64,000 nucleotides of DNA from Emydura subglobosa (taxonomy: Eukaryota; Chordata; Testudines; Chelidae): positions 6,989,702 to 7,053,701 of the forward strand of contig ML679961.1 in NCBI GenBank assembly GCA_007922225.1, in the 5' to 3' direction. Both the position numbers and the translations under genes were made by a program. Positions 37,109-50,644 of this stretch are shown here, piece after piece. The notes below the pieces were generated by a model. That model worked only from the letters and a program-made list of their open reading frames with translations, was not told the DNA's origin and did no database searches. Within the stretch, counting starts at the first letter, position 1, and the number at the start of each line of letters is the position of its first letter.

Positions 37109-38077
37109 AGTGTCGCTTCTTTGCACTCCAAGGGGTCCTAGACCAATTCTTTGCCTTCAGTCACAAACAGCTGTCTGCTTCTTCCTGCAGATTTCCTCTT
37201 GGGTAGCTTTTGCTGTCTCTCAGTTCCCACCTGGCTCAATCTGCACAAAAGCTGACAATACACAACACACAAATGCCCAGACGAGGAGATAAGCCCCTGT
37301 TACCTCCTACCAGGAAGGAACATCTCCGAGGGCTGTCACCTCCTGGTGACTTGTCTGGGCGCCCGCACCTTAAGGCCATAATTTTCAGCATAGCGCTGGC
37401 ACTCCTTACCTCTTAGCCGCGCACACATTTCACAGTGAGTATGGTGAGCAGTTGGCCACTGGCTCTTGGTGGAGACCCCACAGGCCACCATTCGGTGTCC
37501 CATTATGCATGTATCCGACCCAGGGGATCCCTGTAAAACCTGTGCACTCCCTCTGCCAGTTGGCACCAGGGGTTCCCTGGGTCACACCCACCTCTGCCCC
37601 ATCCAAGAGGCTGTGGGGGCACCAAAGCTCATGCTCCTGTGAAGTGCGAGGGCCCAGGGAGCTAAGAGGCCGTGTGGAGGTGCAGGGCATAGACAGCATC
37701 ATTCCCCAGCGCCATCAGGGTATAGGGCCTGTCTGCACAGAGCTCCCTGCAGGAGTGGGGTCGTAGGGCAAAGCCGTGCTTATGTCCTTACAATGATTTA
37801 AAAATAAAAACAAGCGATAAAAACCAAGACCAATTCTAACACACTGGGCAATCCCGCTGCCTGCACCGAGCCCTTCATAAAATAGTGAGATTGCTGCAGC
37901 ATCTAGACTTGCTCTTCGTTTTCTATTCTCCTGAACGCTGCTGCCTTAAATGTCTTGCGCTCTGTCGTATTTTCAGCCCTCGCGGGGATCGGAGCCTTCC
38001 CACAAAGCAAGCCGGGGTAGGCGACTTTAAAGGGAGCCCTGCCTTTGCCGGACAGATGTGAGTGAAGACAGCTTAGT

Positions 38078-38104
38078 GGGGGGGGGGGGGGGGGGGGGGG
38101 GGGG
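38078..38104 (+). repeat. G27 homopolymer
   Basis: Twenty-seven consecutive G. It can form a G-quadruplex, and the true length is uncertain with most sequencing chemistries. Confidence 0.9.
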
Positions 38105-41100
38105 CGGATTTCTTTATTTAAACATTTGCCATTTTTCTCTGAAGCTTTTCTCTGCTCTGACACTTTTCACATTTGCTCTTCCAGCTCCGCCAGTCTTTTC
38201 CACCAAGTATTATGTCGAAGTTGAAACCATCTGGTGTTTTGTTTTGTCCCAACCTCTTCTAGGGCCGAGACCTCCCTCCCCCTGCTCTGGGACTGCAGCG
38301 ATGCGGATGGTTCTCTAATCCAAGATACATTCCGGAAAATCACCACCCTGACCGAACAAAGCCGCTCAGCTGTTGTCCTGAGCTGGGCCTCTGCCGGCTG
38401 GACTCAGGACGGCTCCCCTGCCTAGTTCCCGGGGCCAGTGTTCTCGGCGCACGCAGCTCTGACTTCTAGCCCCACCGCCGGGCACCTGGCCCATCGCAGA
38501 GCCGCAAACAGCCGTGGATTTGCTACACTGTGAACCAAAGACACCGTTCAAGAAACGGGGCCTGCGGGATGCCTGAAAACGTGGGTCTCGGATCTCCGCC
38601 GCCAAAAATGCCACCTGCGATGCGCGGCAGGGTACCTCATTCGCCTTGTTGTGCCTCCACATTTCTCCCTTGGGCCAGGGGGGGAGCTGAAAGTAAACCA
38701 GTCTGACGCCGGAGGGTCTTTCTCTTCACGCCGGTGTTCCTTATTTGCATGGCGGGGCTCAGGGCAGGCCCGAGAAGTTCTCTTACGCAAACCCAACTCA
38801 CAGTGCAAGCAGAAATACTTTCCCCTGTCCCCTCTCTGGGGTGATACCCGGCTGCGCTGGCTCCTCGCTGCCAGTCCTTCGCCAGGCAACGGTTACCCGA
38901 GTTACCCTTTCCTTCTTCCTGCTACCACCGCTACCTCAGCTGCTGCCTTCTCTCCTCTCTCCCCTCCTCCCCCTCACCAGATGAGGGGTTTTTAAAGGTC
39001 GTTGGCACCCCTTAATTGGCCACAGATGTCTCTAGATAACCTGAGGTAACAGCTCCTCGGGGAGAGGGACTTTGCCGTTCCCCGGCTGAATATCTGCCCT
39101 CCACCGCTCCCTGACATCTGTCAGAACTGCCTTTGTCCCAGATGCATCAGGCCAAGACACATGCGATGAGGACCAGCAAACTGACCGGAAGAGCCATCCG
39201 CCGGGGCAGAGAATAAATGTAGATTGAGGGAGAGCAGGCGTCTTGCGATTGCTGCAGTAGATCGCCCCATCTTAGTGCACGGTGCTGTACAAAGTGTCCC
39301 TGCGCCAAACTCACCACAGTCTCTGAGCAGTGTCAGCCCCCCACTGCAGCCTCCTGGAGAGGGGCCAGCCCCAGAGCAAGGAGGGGGCGACGCCAGGGGC
39401 CGTGGAGCATTGCCTGGGCCCTTTGCCCAGCTCCCCCAGGGTTTTCTGCAACAGGCTGCTCTGACCCGGAGGTGGGGCTGGGCCTGTCTTGGACGGCATT
39501 GCAGCTTGCAAGCATGAGCACTGCGCGGAGGGCAGCAGCTGCACGGCTTCCCGTGGCGGGGCTCCAGCGTGGCGCTCCCAAGCACCCTGGCATGTCCATG
39601 GGGTCGGCAGGAAACCCATCACACAGCTGTGACCAGCACTCCATGGGGAGCCAGCTCCTGGAACAACTGACCCCCCCCAAACAATGTTCCCTGCCCCCAC
39701 CCCCACTGCCCAGCTCCAAGGTCCCTTCCCCCGGGCCAGACGTCCCCTGCCCTCTGAGGTCTCCTAGCCGGGTCTCCAGCGGCCCGTTACTGTCCCTGCC
39801 GTCCTGCGGGCCCCGGAAGGCTCTGAGCACCTTTCCCACGGCGCCCGACAGCAGCAGGGCCCTGGGGAGCACATGGGGGGGAAAAGAAGCAGGGAGAGGC
39901 GCTCTGGGGAGGTGAGGGGTGCGGCCGGCGGGCAGCAGAGCAGGCCGGTGGCAGGTGCCTTTGCGGCTCTTACAAACCCCAGCTCTTTTAGGGACTGGGC
40001 TGGGGTGGGGGGTAGGGATGGCGGGGCTGAGCGGAAAGGGAAGGATTCCTTCTCCTGTCCAGAGGCAGGGTGCCGGCTCCTGTACCGCCCGGCTGTCGTA
40101 GCCAGACAAGGCGGGAGAGGCGATATCGTTAGGGGCCCACGATCTGTTGGGAAAGGCCTGGGCCAGGAGTGCAGCATGTCACAGTAAATCCCCGGGGGAA
40201 CAGCTTGTTAATTGGGGTCAATACACGACAGCAGCTCCCCCCCTCGGCTCTCTGATGTCCCGGGACTGACGCGGCTACACAGCCGCACGCAGCGGTGGTG
40301 CATCGCCGGCGTACAAGCCTGTTACGGGTTCCCAGCCGGTGCCGCCAGCCCGATGACAAGCACCCACGCCACGGGGCCACGGCCGGAGCAGCCAGCGGGG
40401 TTGGCTTTGGTACCTGCGGACGCCTCCTCTGCGACTCTCCGTGTGTCCCAGCCCTTCCCCGCCCCTCCCAGGGAATGTGCTGCTTCCACTGCAGCCTGCT
40501 CCCAATGCTCAGCGGGCTTTATTTTCAAGCCATGTCCCCAGCCAGCAATGCACACCCTCCTCCCCCCGGCCTAGTAGGGCAGGCAGCCGGCTTCACCTCT
40601 AGCTGCTCTCCTGAGCCCCACCCGCGATTGAGATTCACCTCCCTTTCCAAAGGGTCTTTTCACCCCTTCATCTGCGGTGCTAGGAAGTCGCAGCGAACGT
40701 GGGTCTGACCCCGCGGGCGGACGCACCGCTCAGCCGCGCTGACTCCGGGGCCGTTTGGGGTGCAGCACTTCCCCCAGCCTGGCTTACGGGGCGTGTGCCT
40801 GGTTCCCTCTAGTGCCGGTCCCCGGCTGGTGTCAGGGCCGCGACCTGCTCCCAGCTAACAAAGTTACTCCTTTCGCTCAGCTGGTTTTGTTGCTGGAGGT
40901 CCAGGCTTGGCTCCCTGCTGGACGCTGGTGACCGTGTATGCGGCACGGGTGCCTTACGCCGCTCCCAGGGCAGCTGGGGGGGACACGGCGTTATACCGGG
41001 GCCAGGGCAGTGGCTGATTGATCCTTGTTGTGTGGGTTCAAATCCCCGCAGCAGCTGTGGCGGGGAGAGTGAAAATTGCAGGCTCTTCCGTGGGCATTTC

Positions 41101-44100
41101 CCAGCCAGTGCAGAGAAATCTCCCTCCCATGGCTTGTAAGAGAGGGATTTGCCCGCTTGCCAGCTCCCTCCCGGGCAGCCTCTGCCCAAAGGCGGGTCTT
41201 TAAAAGCCTGGTCGCTGACACGGCTGCGGGGCAGACAGGGCAAGTTGTAGCTTAAACACCGGCTGGCGGGTGGAGATGAACCAGGGAAGCGAGGGCTCGC
41301 CTTGGCCAGCTAATGCATGGTACCACTTCCCCTGCCCACACCTGGCTTTTAAACCAGGTGAGCCAACACGTTCTGCCAGATGCACCTTTTTCTTCCCCAA
41401 ATGCAAAGGCAGCCTGGGGGTGACATGCCCCATTCCCCTGCCCGGAGCGCTTGGAGCCCCCAGCTGCAAACAGCAGCAGCCAAATACCCTGCCCCACGGA
41501 ATAACGCTGTCCCGATCCCCAGCTCACGCTCCCCCGGCCCAACTCCCTTTGCCCAAGGACTAGCCCCTCCTCCACTGTCTTCCCAGGGGAGTCTAATGCG
41601 CTAGCCCTGCTCCAACGAACCGGCAGTAATTCACTCCAACGCCTGCTAAGAGGGTGGACAAGAAGAAAACACGGCTGCCTTATTACAAGACCCTGTGGCC
41701 CAGTTTCTCAAAGGACCGGGGGGCTCCTCCCTTCCACTGAACTCAATGGACGTTAGGAGTCTACAAACCGTTCAGGACGTGTGCCTGTGGGTCTAAAGCA
41801 TCCTCTGCAAAGGGACAATAAATGATGCCTCCCTGACTGCTCCAGTCTGGCCACGATGCTAGCAGAGGGCCTGCTGCTGGGAGGTGCCAGAACCCCCTGG
41901 GAGCTGAGCTGCTCAGCACGCTGCAGGACGAGGACCTAATCTTGTGCCTAGCTTCAGTGGCTTTGCCTTCCCAGTTGCGAATGGGTGAGCGGCTTGGTTC
42001 CCGTTGAAGTGCAGAGTTAGCCACTCTCCGGTAGCTGTGCACAAGCTTTCCCCGGCACCTGATCCATGTCCGGCACCAGCACGTGGGCCGGCTTGTTTCA
42101 GACGGTTGTTAGTTTTTGGAAGTGGTGCGTCCCAGCAGACCCGACAGAGACAGCCTTGCCCGAAGGGGTTCGCAGTCGCATTTCCGAGGCTGACCTCTCA
42201 TTCTAAGGTGCTCCCATTTCGGGGAGACCAACATTCGATGGTGCAGGCCTGATTTTCAGAGGTGATGAGTCCCCCCAGCTCCCCTTGACAGTGCCTGGAG
42301 TGTGCGGCGTCTGGCATTTCAGCCCCCAAAATGGGAAGCTCTCAAAGTCAGTGGTGCTTTTGAAAAGGGGATCAATCAATCCGACTGTAGGTCAGCGTTG
42401 GCCCCATTCACACTTCCTGTAACGGTGCAGGCTCATCTACACGAGCACTTAGACTGCTTTCGGTGTCAGCTAAGGGGGGGCCCTTGGGGACTGTTTTCTA
42501 ATCATTCTTATCAGCAGCAAGTCGTTTTCCTTGTGCAGCCGGGGCCTAGGACCAACGGAGCCGGGTATGCAGAGCCCCTGTGTGCTGGAAGAGAACAGAT
42601 CGCTCAGATTAGTGCTAAAGGGCAGCCGGAGCTGCTGTGTGGGGACTGCGAGTGCCAGCCTTAAATTCAATCCTTTTCTCTCTAGCCAGCCAGGGACAAA
42701 GGGCTCAGAGCCCCAATTTAGGTTCCTGATGTCCAGATCTGGGCTTTGCTCTGTCCTTGTTGGTGGGTTTATGGAGCAGCATTAAAGTACAGTTGTGGTC
42801 AGAAAAGTGTCCAGGTAAAACGACACTTTCTTAGCATGTCCAGAGTCTCACTCGCTTTCTTTGGTGACAAAAATAACAGGTGGTTACTTTTCACTCCTAT
42901 TAGCTCAGCTCTGGGAGCGTGAGCTGGAATTGAGGCTGGATCATGCGTTGGCAACAGAATTGCTAAGGAAGTTTCAGTTACAGATATTTTTTATTATTAT
43001 TATTTTTACAGGTGGTGAGTCACGAGAAGGTAAGAGCCAGTTTGATGATCAAATCCCTGCCTCAGTTTACAGGGCTGGCGGTTAGAGAAGCCAGCTTTCT
43101 GCCTGGAAATTGAAAGCACTTGCTACACAGCTCATTAAGAGTTGCTAAACATTGACCCCCTCCCCCACGATGTTATTTTTAGAGTCAATTTCTACATTTT
43201 AACATGATTCTGAAACTTCAAGGTTTCCTCTGTCACAGACAATGACTTTGCAATGCGGGGCCATAGTTGGAACACAGTTTTTTCATATGCCTAGATTTTT
43301 GAAAGCAGCCTGACCACAAAATCCCTGCTTTTTTGATTAAAAAAAAAAATTGTTTCATGCAATGAAAGATAGACTCTCTGCAAGCTAGAGAAACCACACA
43401 TCCTTGTGTCAGATTTGGGGTTCGACTTCCAAGTCACTGCAAGTCTGGGAATTACTCATTATAGACAGTGACCGAAAAATCAGGCCAGGTATTTTGAGCG
43501 TGTGTGAGTGTTTGATTGCCTGAGTGAAATAGAGAGCAAATTGTCACAAACACAGGCAGAAATGAAATGCGAAGCCTGCTGTCAGATGCTGTTTGCCTCT
43601 ATTTCCTGTGCATAGAAAACCCTCAGAAGTGACCTTGCTGTCATGTGACACTTCGTTCCAAATGCACCCGGGACAATGGATGGCTTTGTTCCACTCTGCC
43701 AGCTTAATCTCTGAATATCACTTGCATTCAGTGCCTGGTGGGAGCACACAGATCTCAGCTTCTCCTCCCTCTCTGGAGGCTGGAGACGGATTTCCCTGCA
43801 CACTCGGGAAAGAAAAACCTCTTTTCTTCTAACCTGAGATGACAAAAGGCAGGCGAAGACCTAAAAAATAAGAAAACGCGTTACGTGAAGTACGTGAAAT
43901 CAGCGAGAAATAAATGGGGACAAAAAGCAGGAGCCCAAAACGGCCCTGGAAAAACCAGCACTAAAGAGCCACCCGTGGGATATTGTCTCATTTCTAACAC
44001 CCAGCCACAACAAAAGATTTAGAACAAGCCTAGCCTCGGGTGCAGCTCACATGAACCATCAGCCGTCCAGGATTAACTAGCGCTTTGGCGCACTGCTGCC

Positions 44101-44238
44101 ATCCTGTGTTCACATGAGTAATGCCATTGGAAGCTCGCACAGGCCTGCAAGCATTTGCTGGGTAGGCCTGCCCCACTGTTCTGGAGTCCGGCTATCCTCC
44201 GTGTTCTCTCCACCACGCAGGAGTTAGGCGATGCTCTG

Positions 44239-44304
44239 GGCCAGATCCTCAGTGGGTGTAAATCAACGAGGCGATGAGGCTTTACCCCCGAGGAGGATCT
44301 GGCC
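44239..44304. repeat. Small palindromic element with 12-bp perfect arms
   Basis: GGCCAGATCCTC at 44239-44250 is matched by GAGGATCTGGCC at 44293-44304. The inner part (gggtgtaaatcaacg / ggctttaccccc) is partly inverted too. It resembles a widespread amniote palindromic repeat recalled from experience. Confidence 0.7.
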
Positions 44305-46185
44305 TGGGCCTTTCCTTCTCATCCTGCAGGTGGCAGGGTTTGGGCCCCATTTCTCCGCCCTGTGTGATGGGTGGGAGGTTTTGCCCCTAAAGCCAGTGGC
44401 TCTCCCCGCCTCCAAAGCCGGCCTGTCTCTTCACAGACACCTAACGGAGCCACTGGCTGAAGACTGCCCCCCTCCCAGCCCCCGAAAGCCGTGCAGGGGA
44501 ATCTGCGCCTGGAAACGTTGCTTCAGAGAGCATCAACGCCCACCCAGATTTGCAATCAGAAACCAACGGGGCTTGGATGGGAGTGAACAAAGAGGCTGGC
44601 CCCCTAGCTCCAACCTCGGACTTGAAACACACCCTCTCTCCCTTTCCAGTGGAGGGACTTCCTCAGAGTAGCACTGAGGTTGGGAGGCCGGTCCCGGTCT
44701 GTCTTTCTTCCCTTGTGCCATGGGCCAGGCTCCAACGGTTCAGGCTCCTCCCTCTTTATGGACTATTGCCATTGGTTGCTGTGATTATGGGCCAAACACA
44801 GGCATGATGTCACCCACTAGGGGTGTGACTGAGAGCACCCGTTGGTAAACAGGTGTACGCACGTGCCAACGGGCAGACGGGCAGGATAACAACGGGAAAA
44901 GCAACCCTTTTATCTCACACTCCGTGAGTTGTTTTTCCTGCTGCAGCCCTGCCCGTCTGCTCCCTCAGCGTGTAATTTACACCAGTTCATTCAGTTCAAT
45001 TTACACAGCCCTGTACATTGCCCAGTGAAATCAACCCTAGGTATAGTTTTGCAACAGTCTGCCATTTTACCGAGAGAGTTCGAATAATTTTGCAGCCCAG
45101 GGTATCTGTCGGACAGGGTATATTAGAGGTATATAAAAGGGGAATTCGAGTATTAAAGAATGAGGGCCAAATTTTCAAGTGTTGTAAGTGGGTCACTGGA
45201 CATGACCTTGCTTACAGCAGGTCTGAATCTGGTCTATAAGTTACAGCTCTGCTGTTTAAAAGAAGTTTCAACTTTCTTCAGGGAATCTGAGTTCCATTTT
45301 GTCAGCAGCCTCCTTCATAGCATCACTATTGATGCAAAGAAATAGCCAAAGCACCCTGCCCGCACTCCCAGTCCCCCACAGTCCTCTCTGAACTGTTCTC
45401 CAGGGTGACGGAGCGAGATCCGGCCCGTTGCAGAGACCAGCCTGGAGCCCAGAAGCGTGGCCTTAGATTCTAAATGTATCTAAAACTGCTGGAGAGTCAC
45501 TGACCTTCTTCACGGGGTGGTGCTGACTGCGGGGGCCTTGGGACAGGCCTGCTGTGGGGTGCGCAGGGACTGGCTGGCGCTGGTGTCAGGCAGGAGGAGT
45601 TTTGCTGAGCTCACTTAGTCCTTTTGCGGCTCTTCCCTGGCGCTGCAAATCTTGGCTGTGGATCCCCCAGCAACGCGGTTGGGAGCCTGCATTCCACACC
45701 TGCCACGGTCGATGGGCAGTGAGCATGTGGGGCGACGCAGCAGAAGCCACCCAGCACGGACCGTCCAGGTCCGTCAGCAGGAAGGAGCCTGGATCCCATA
45801 AATCCACCCAAAACAGCCAAAAGTGACACAAGCAAGAATCCCGTGAAGCCTCCGTAGCTATGTGTGGAGCTTTGCTTTCCCTTAGGCCCTCTCCCCATCC
45901 TGGCACCCAATCCTGGAGCCAGAAGCCCCTCACCTTGTCCCATGGGACCCCTGCTTCTCCTGCGGTAATCACTGATATAACATGGTACTAGCTGAATTGC
46001 TGGTGCTTGTTGTAATCACTTGCCTGACGCAGCTTGGCCTTCTAGTTGTCTTCGGTGGAGCAGTTCTGATTTACACCGGCTGTGGATTTACACCGGGGCG
46101 CCATTTCAGATTTTGGTTGTGTGGGGACTTCAACCGTGAACTTAGTGACCTGAAAACTCTAGTTTTTTTTGCAGAGAATAACTTA

Positions 46186-46454
46186 AGTTTGGTCTACACT
46201 GCTGGCAAAATGCGGCGGCAGTCGATGAGAGATATGTAGCGCTACGTAGCTTGTGTATCACCCAATGGCTTCCTAACTTCTACGTAGCGCGGTGTCCCCA
46301 CTATGCAGGAAATGCCCTCCTGTCGACACAGCATTAATCTTTCTGCGGGGGTGGGTCAACGCCGTCGACTTCCGGATCGCTCGAGCGGGTCCCCACTGCC
46401 GCTCAGTTGATCCCGCAGAATCGATCTGGCGCTGCCGTGAATGTAGACATACCT
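46186..46454. mobile_element. Inverted-repeat element with TTA target duplication (Harbinger-type)
   Basis: The left end is AGTTTGGTCTACACTGC. The right end, reversed, is AGGTATGTCTACATTCA. TTA flanks both sides (46183-46185 and 46455-46457). A TWA target and these ends fit PIF/Harbinger-type non-autonomous elements. The length is 269 bp with no frame. Confidence 0.7.
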
Positions 46455-46860
46455 TTAGAAGTAAGCTGGCAGGAGCACTGCCTCGAATTCCCAGATAAAG
46501 AAAGAAAATTCAATAAATATTAGACCCACTCACCTCTCATACCAAAACGTTCTGACATCTTGTGTCAAATCACGTAAGGTACACTGGTTAGCTTTAAAAT
46601 GTTGATATATATTCTTACTTTGTTACAAGCTCTTGAATACAACAATTAGAACAACTGTAGACACATCTGGATTGCTTTCTATCATTTACGCTGCTTACTT
46701 CTTGCCGTTCACCACGCTTGGAACAGATCATTGAAGGGCAAGGCCCTGTGAGTTTACACTGCACCTGCTTGGAGCTATAGGGGTGTTACTAGACTACAAG
46801 TAATAGACTAGAAACTGACTTGAAGCAGGAATGAAACTGACACTTTCAAGTCTCTTTCAC

Positions 46861-47167
46861 AGTATTGCCAACCCCAAATGTTCAAAAATAGTGAGTCAGG
46901 TGCTCCAAAAATCGTAAGATTATTTTAAAAATCATGAGATTATGTAAAATAATAGATTTGGTTTTCTTTTTATTTGCCTTCTGCTTTGTGAGTCTTTAGG
47001 GTGTACTGGGGTCATATTTTGACACTTTCTTCACAGCCACAAGGGCTAGAAACTTTTCCTTTAAGAACGAAGGCTGAAATCATCACATGACTCCAGGAGC
47101 TGGGGCTTTAAGGAAAAATAATAATAATCATGTGAGTCATGACAAAATCATGAGAGTTGGAAACACT
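46861..47167. mobile_element. Inverted-repeat element with 8-bp (7/8) target duplication
   Basis: The 307-bp element begins agtattgccaaccc and ends gagagttggaaacact, giving inverted ends of the AGTGTTGCCAAC type. Flanks are tctttcac (46853-46860) and gctttcac (47168-47175). Subterminal 'aaaatcatgag' motifs occur near both ends in opposite orientation. Probably hAT-like. Confidence 0.75.
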
Positions 47168-47452
47168 GCTTTCACTTCTCTTTCTTCTGTACTTTCCAGA
47201 AGGCGCGTAAACGCAATGCTACAGTGATGGAGTTGCAGTTCTCACAGGAGAATATTTAAAACCAAACACCAAGAAAATCCCACATTTTAAAGTTGAAAAA
47301 AAAAAATTGAGTCTTCTGAGGTATATCAGGGCCACTGCAGGCAGGAAAGGAAAATAAATAGGCACAGGAGCCCTGAACAGTGCTTCCCCTTGAAAAAAAG
47401 TTGGAGGGCCAAATCTTCCAATCCTTAATCAAGTAAAACTTCTATTGTCATC

Positions 47453-47570
47453 AGCTTGACAAAGCCCTGGCTGGACTGATTTAGTTGGGGTTGGTCCTGC
47501 TTTGAGCAGGGCGCGGGACTAGATACCTCCTGAGGTTCCTTCGATCCCTCATCTTCTCTGATTCTCTGAT
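47453..47570 (+). mobile_element. CR1 LINE, 3' tail
   Basis: Begins agcttgacaaagccctggctgg, the last CR1 codons, and runs through 'ctttgagcagg' and 'ctagatacctcctgaggt' to decayed octamers 'gattctctgat'. Only about 118 bp. Confidence 0.92.
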
Positions 47571-47754
47571 AGGCTAGGCCAGTGGACAGGAGCTAGTCCT
47601 CAGAGACCTGCGTTCTGCTTGGACTTTCTGTCTGACCTCCGGCCGATGCCTTAGGGGCAGAGTTTCAAAGGATTTTAGGCACCCAAAGGTGCAACTAGGC
47701 AGCTACTGGGGTTTACAAAGCACCTGACCTAGGCCCTTTTGAAAATCTCAGTAG

Positions 47755-47930
47755 GTGCCTGAATACCTTTGAAAATCTGGCCCTCAGTCTGTCTGTGCCT
47801 CACCTGTACCCTGGGGATAACAGCTCTGCTCTGCCTCACCGCAGGGCTGTGAGGAGAAATAGGTTAGTCAGTGTGAGGTGCTCAGATACTACGGTGCTGG
47901 GCCCACATAAGTACCATAGGTAGAGTGGGA
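47755..47930 (-). repeat. MIR-like fragment
   Basis: 'gtctgtgcctcacctgtaccctggggataacagctctgctctgcctcaccgcagggctgtgagga' carries the reverse-strand MIR pattern, followed by 'gctcagatactacggtgctgggc'. A further MIR-core-like scrap lies at 48772-48815. Confidence 0.5.
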
Positions 47931-50640
47931 ACGTATACCACTGCTTGTCCCTTCCCTTAGTTTTGGCCCCTTCTTTGGACTTCTCCCTCTCACATCTTCC
48001 TCTTTTCTGAACGTAAGCTTGGCTCAGAGGGTCTGGCTGTATTTCTTCCGAGGACATTAGCACTTATGCCGGCAAAACTTTTATCCCTCAGGGATGTGAA
48101 AAAACAAACCAACCAACCCCTCAGGAGGCGTGCTTGACCCCTCCACTTTTACAGCCCTTCCAGTGCCCCTGGGCACCAAGAATCCAAGTCCCTGGGGGGT
48201 GGGAGGTTTGGAGCCAGGCTCCTGGGGAAACAGAGGTGCAGGAGGGGTTGGGGCCTGGGGCTCCCAGGACAGTTTGGTCCGGGGGGGGGGGTTGCTCCCG
48301 GACTGGGTAAGAGGGAGCGACAGAGGAGAGCTTGGGGCTGGATGCAGGGGGAGAGAGCTCGGGGTAAGGGGGGGCAGTGGGGGTGGGGGGAATGCAGGGT
48401 TTGGGTGCAGGACAGGGGAGGAGAGCTCTGAGCCCCCTAGTTAGGAAAACTCTGGTTGTGTCCCTGCTTGGGCCTGTTGGTACAAAACTGGCTGGATGCT
48501 TCCTGTGGGGAAAACTGAAATCTTTCAACTGGAAAACTTCCAACAAAGGCTTTACATTGGAAATGTCTCCCGGGGGGATGGGTGGGGTTTCCCAGCTGCC
48601 CCAGTCAGTGTGGTGCCCACTTTTCCCTCAGAGAGATCTGCTTTTGGCGCTAAGGGGGCAGAATTGTAGTTCTTGCTGCACAGGTTTACTAGCGAATAGT
48701 TTGTGCCGCTTGCCAACAGAAGATGCCTGGTGAGCAGGGGTGCTAACACAGTAAGAGGATTGAAAGGGGGGAATGGGGAAGTGACTTGCATAAGGTCACT
48801 CCGCCAATGACGCTTACAAACTCCAGAGGGACCCTGGCTTCCTTTCCCTCTCTCTGCTGTAGGTGCACCGTAAGTTCAGCTGCTTTCCAGAGCTGACCTT
48901 GCTCAAGAGGACTTGGGGCTGATTTCCTGTCCCCTGTACCTTGTACTGCCCTGCATCGGTTCCCGTTCGCCTTCCACGGCCCTTTGTCCTCAGGAGACTC
49001 TGGGAAGCATCCGGGGGCCATGCAGACATCACAAAACCATTGCAAGAAAAGCATTCTATGTCACAAAAAGCAACTATTGAAATATTACATCCCAATAAGA
49101 CAATGGCTAAAATTGTTCAGTATAATTCAGCCCATTTTACTACGGCAAAGCAAAGTTTGGGAGCTAACTATCCAAAAAGAACTGGGTATATAGGGAGTGA
49201 CTATATTGAATAGAGCAAAACACCAATAAAAACCCTGCACTTGAAGTTCTGCAATCTGCAGACAAATACGGTGACACACAAAAACCCTGGTGAGATACTG
49301 AAATGTATTTCTTGGCTCCAGTCACCTGGCATGGGAGAGGAGTAATAAAGATTATATGCTGGTCACAAGACAGGATTTACTATTTGCTGTCTTCTCCAGC
49401 CCCTGCCCCTTTTTTCATTTTTGAAGATGAAAAGTAAATAAAACATAATAGCAACTAAAAATAACGGCCACAAGCTAACATTGCTAGTTAATAGAACACA
49501 TAAATGGAGACATGGAGGCTGGAGCTCACTGGAGATGATGACCTGAACCTCCCAACCAGGTGGCAGGATTGTTCTGTCTCTGATTGGACATCTGCCCAGC
49601 CCAACTATCTCTGAGCCTCTATAGCTTTCTGGCCACATGATCCCTTCTTGTTCCCCTTCTGCTCTGGTCTTTGACCGTCAAGGTGGATCTACCACATGGA
49701 GCCAATGTTTGCAGCTCTGGTTTATTTATTTTAATTGTCAGTGATTGATGAGCATATGTTAATAATTGTCCGTGCGGCATGTTGCCACTAGCTTTCTGGA
49801 TGTCCTCAAGAAACAGAGACCTAGGCCTTGATCCAGAACCCCTTAAACTCAGTGGAAATAATCTCACTGTCTCCAGTGCACCTTGGATTAGACTCCTAGG
49901 AGCCCTGGTTTTGTTTAGCAGTCTTCTGTTCCTCCGGTAAGGCTAATTTTCATGATTGTTGATGACCTCTGTTCTTGTTGCCAGTGATATAGCTGTTGTC
50001 TTGGCACTTCATCCGGAACCTATCATCCTCTCCCACTTGTATCTGCAGTGTCTATTTGGTTTCTGTATCACAGTGTTTCTTCTGTTCTAGTTTCTTTACA
50101 TACAACTCTTCTTCAGCTACTTGAGGGGCTTTACCTCAATAAGCTTGTTAGGTGGTGACACTAAGGATTTTGTCCTTCTGTCGTCAAATCTCAGCACCGG
50201 TGATTCTAAAGCATTGTGAGGTGTGTTGAGATGGTCTAACAATGCTAATCACGGACTGCTTGAATCCACTTGGGCTTTCCTTTATCGTTTATTTGCTGTT
50301 TGCACTGGTTTTTCTGCTAACCATTTTCACTGAGTGCTTAATGTTTGTGTGCTTGAACTCATATATCCAAGACGATTGCCAGAAGAAATCACTTGCTAAT
50401 TGTAGGTTGTGGGCCATTCTGAGTGGGTAATTCATCTGGAATCCCATAGTGAGCAAACTGCGATTACAATGTGTTACTACATTGTTACTCAATGTGTTGT
50501 GCAACAGCTTGTTTAAAAAACCCATGTTGAATGGCAGTCAACTAATTAGAGGTAAATGTTCTCATTTAATTCAAATAACTCAGCATCAACCTGGGACCGA
50601 GAGTGATCAGGACTCTCGTGACTTTTTAAAACAAAATTAT
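47931..50640. other. Intergenic sequence, nothing recognised
   Basis: A G-rich low-complexity stretch lies at 48240-48430. Otherwise I see no exon, RNA gene or bounded repeat. Confidence 0.45.
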
Positions 50641-50644
50641 TAAT

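Larger units (their letters stand above)
37109..46182. other. Intergenic sequence, partly GC-rich, no gene recognised
   Basis: From about 38400 to 41600 the sequence is GC-rich with many overlapping random frames of up to about 250 codons on both strands. None has a recognisable domain or convincing exon boundaries. CpG density is moderate and I do not call an island. A G27 run (38078-38104) and a small palindromic element (44239-44304) are listed separately. An ATT-repeat lies near 42990. Confidence 0.5.

Noticed and set aside
38400..41600. Many frames of 100-258 codons on both strands, possibly a GC-rich gene
   Set aside because: Frames overlap on both strands, lack domains and exon structure, and CpG density looked only moderate.
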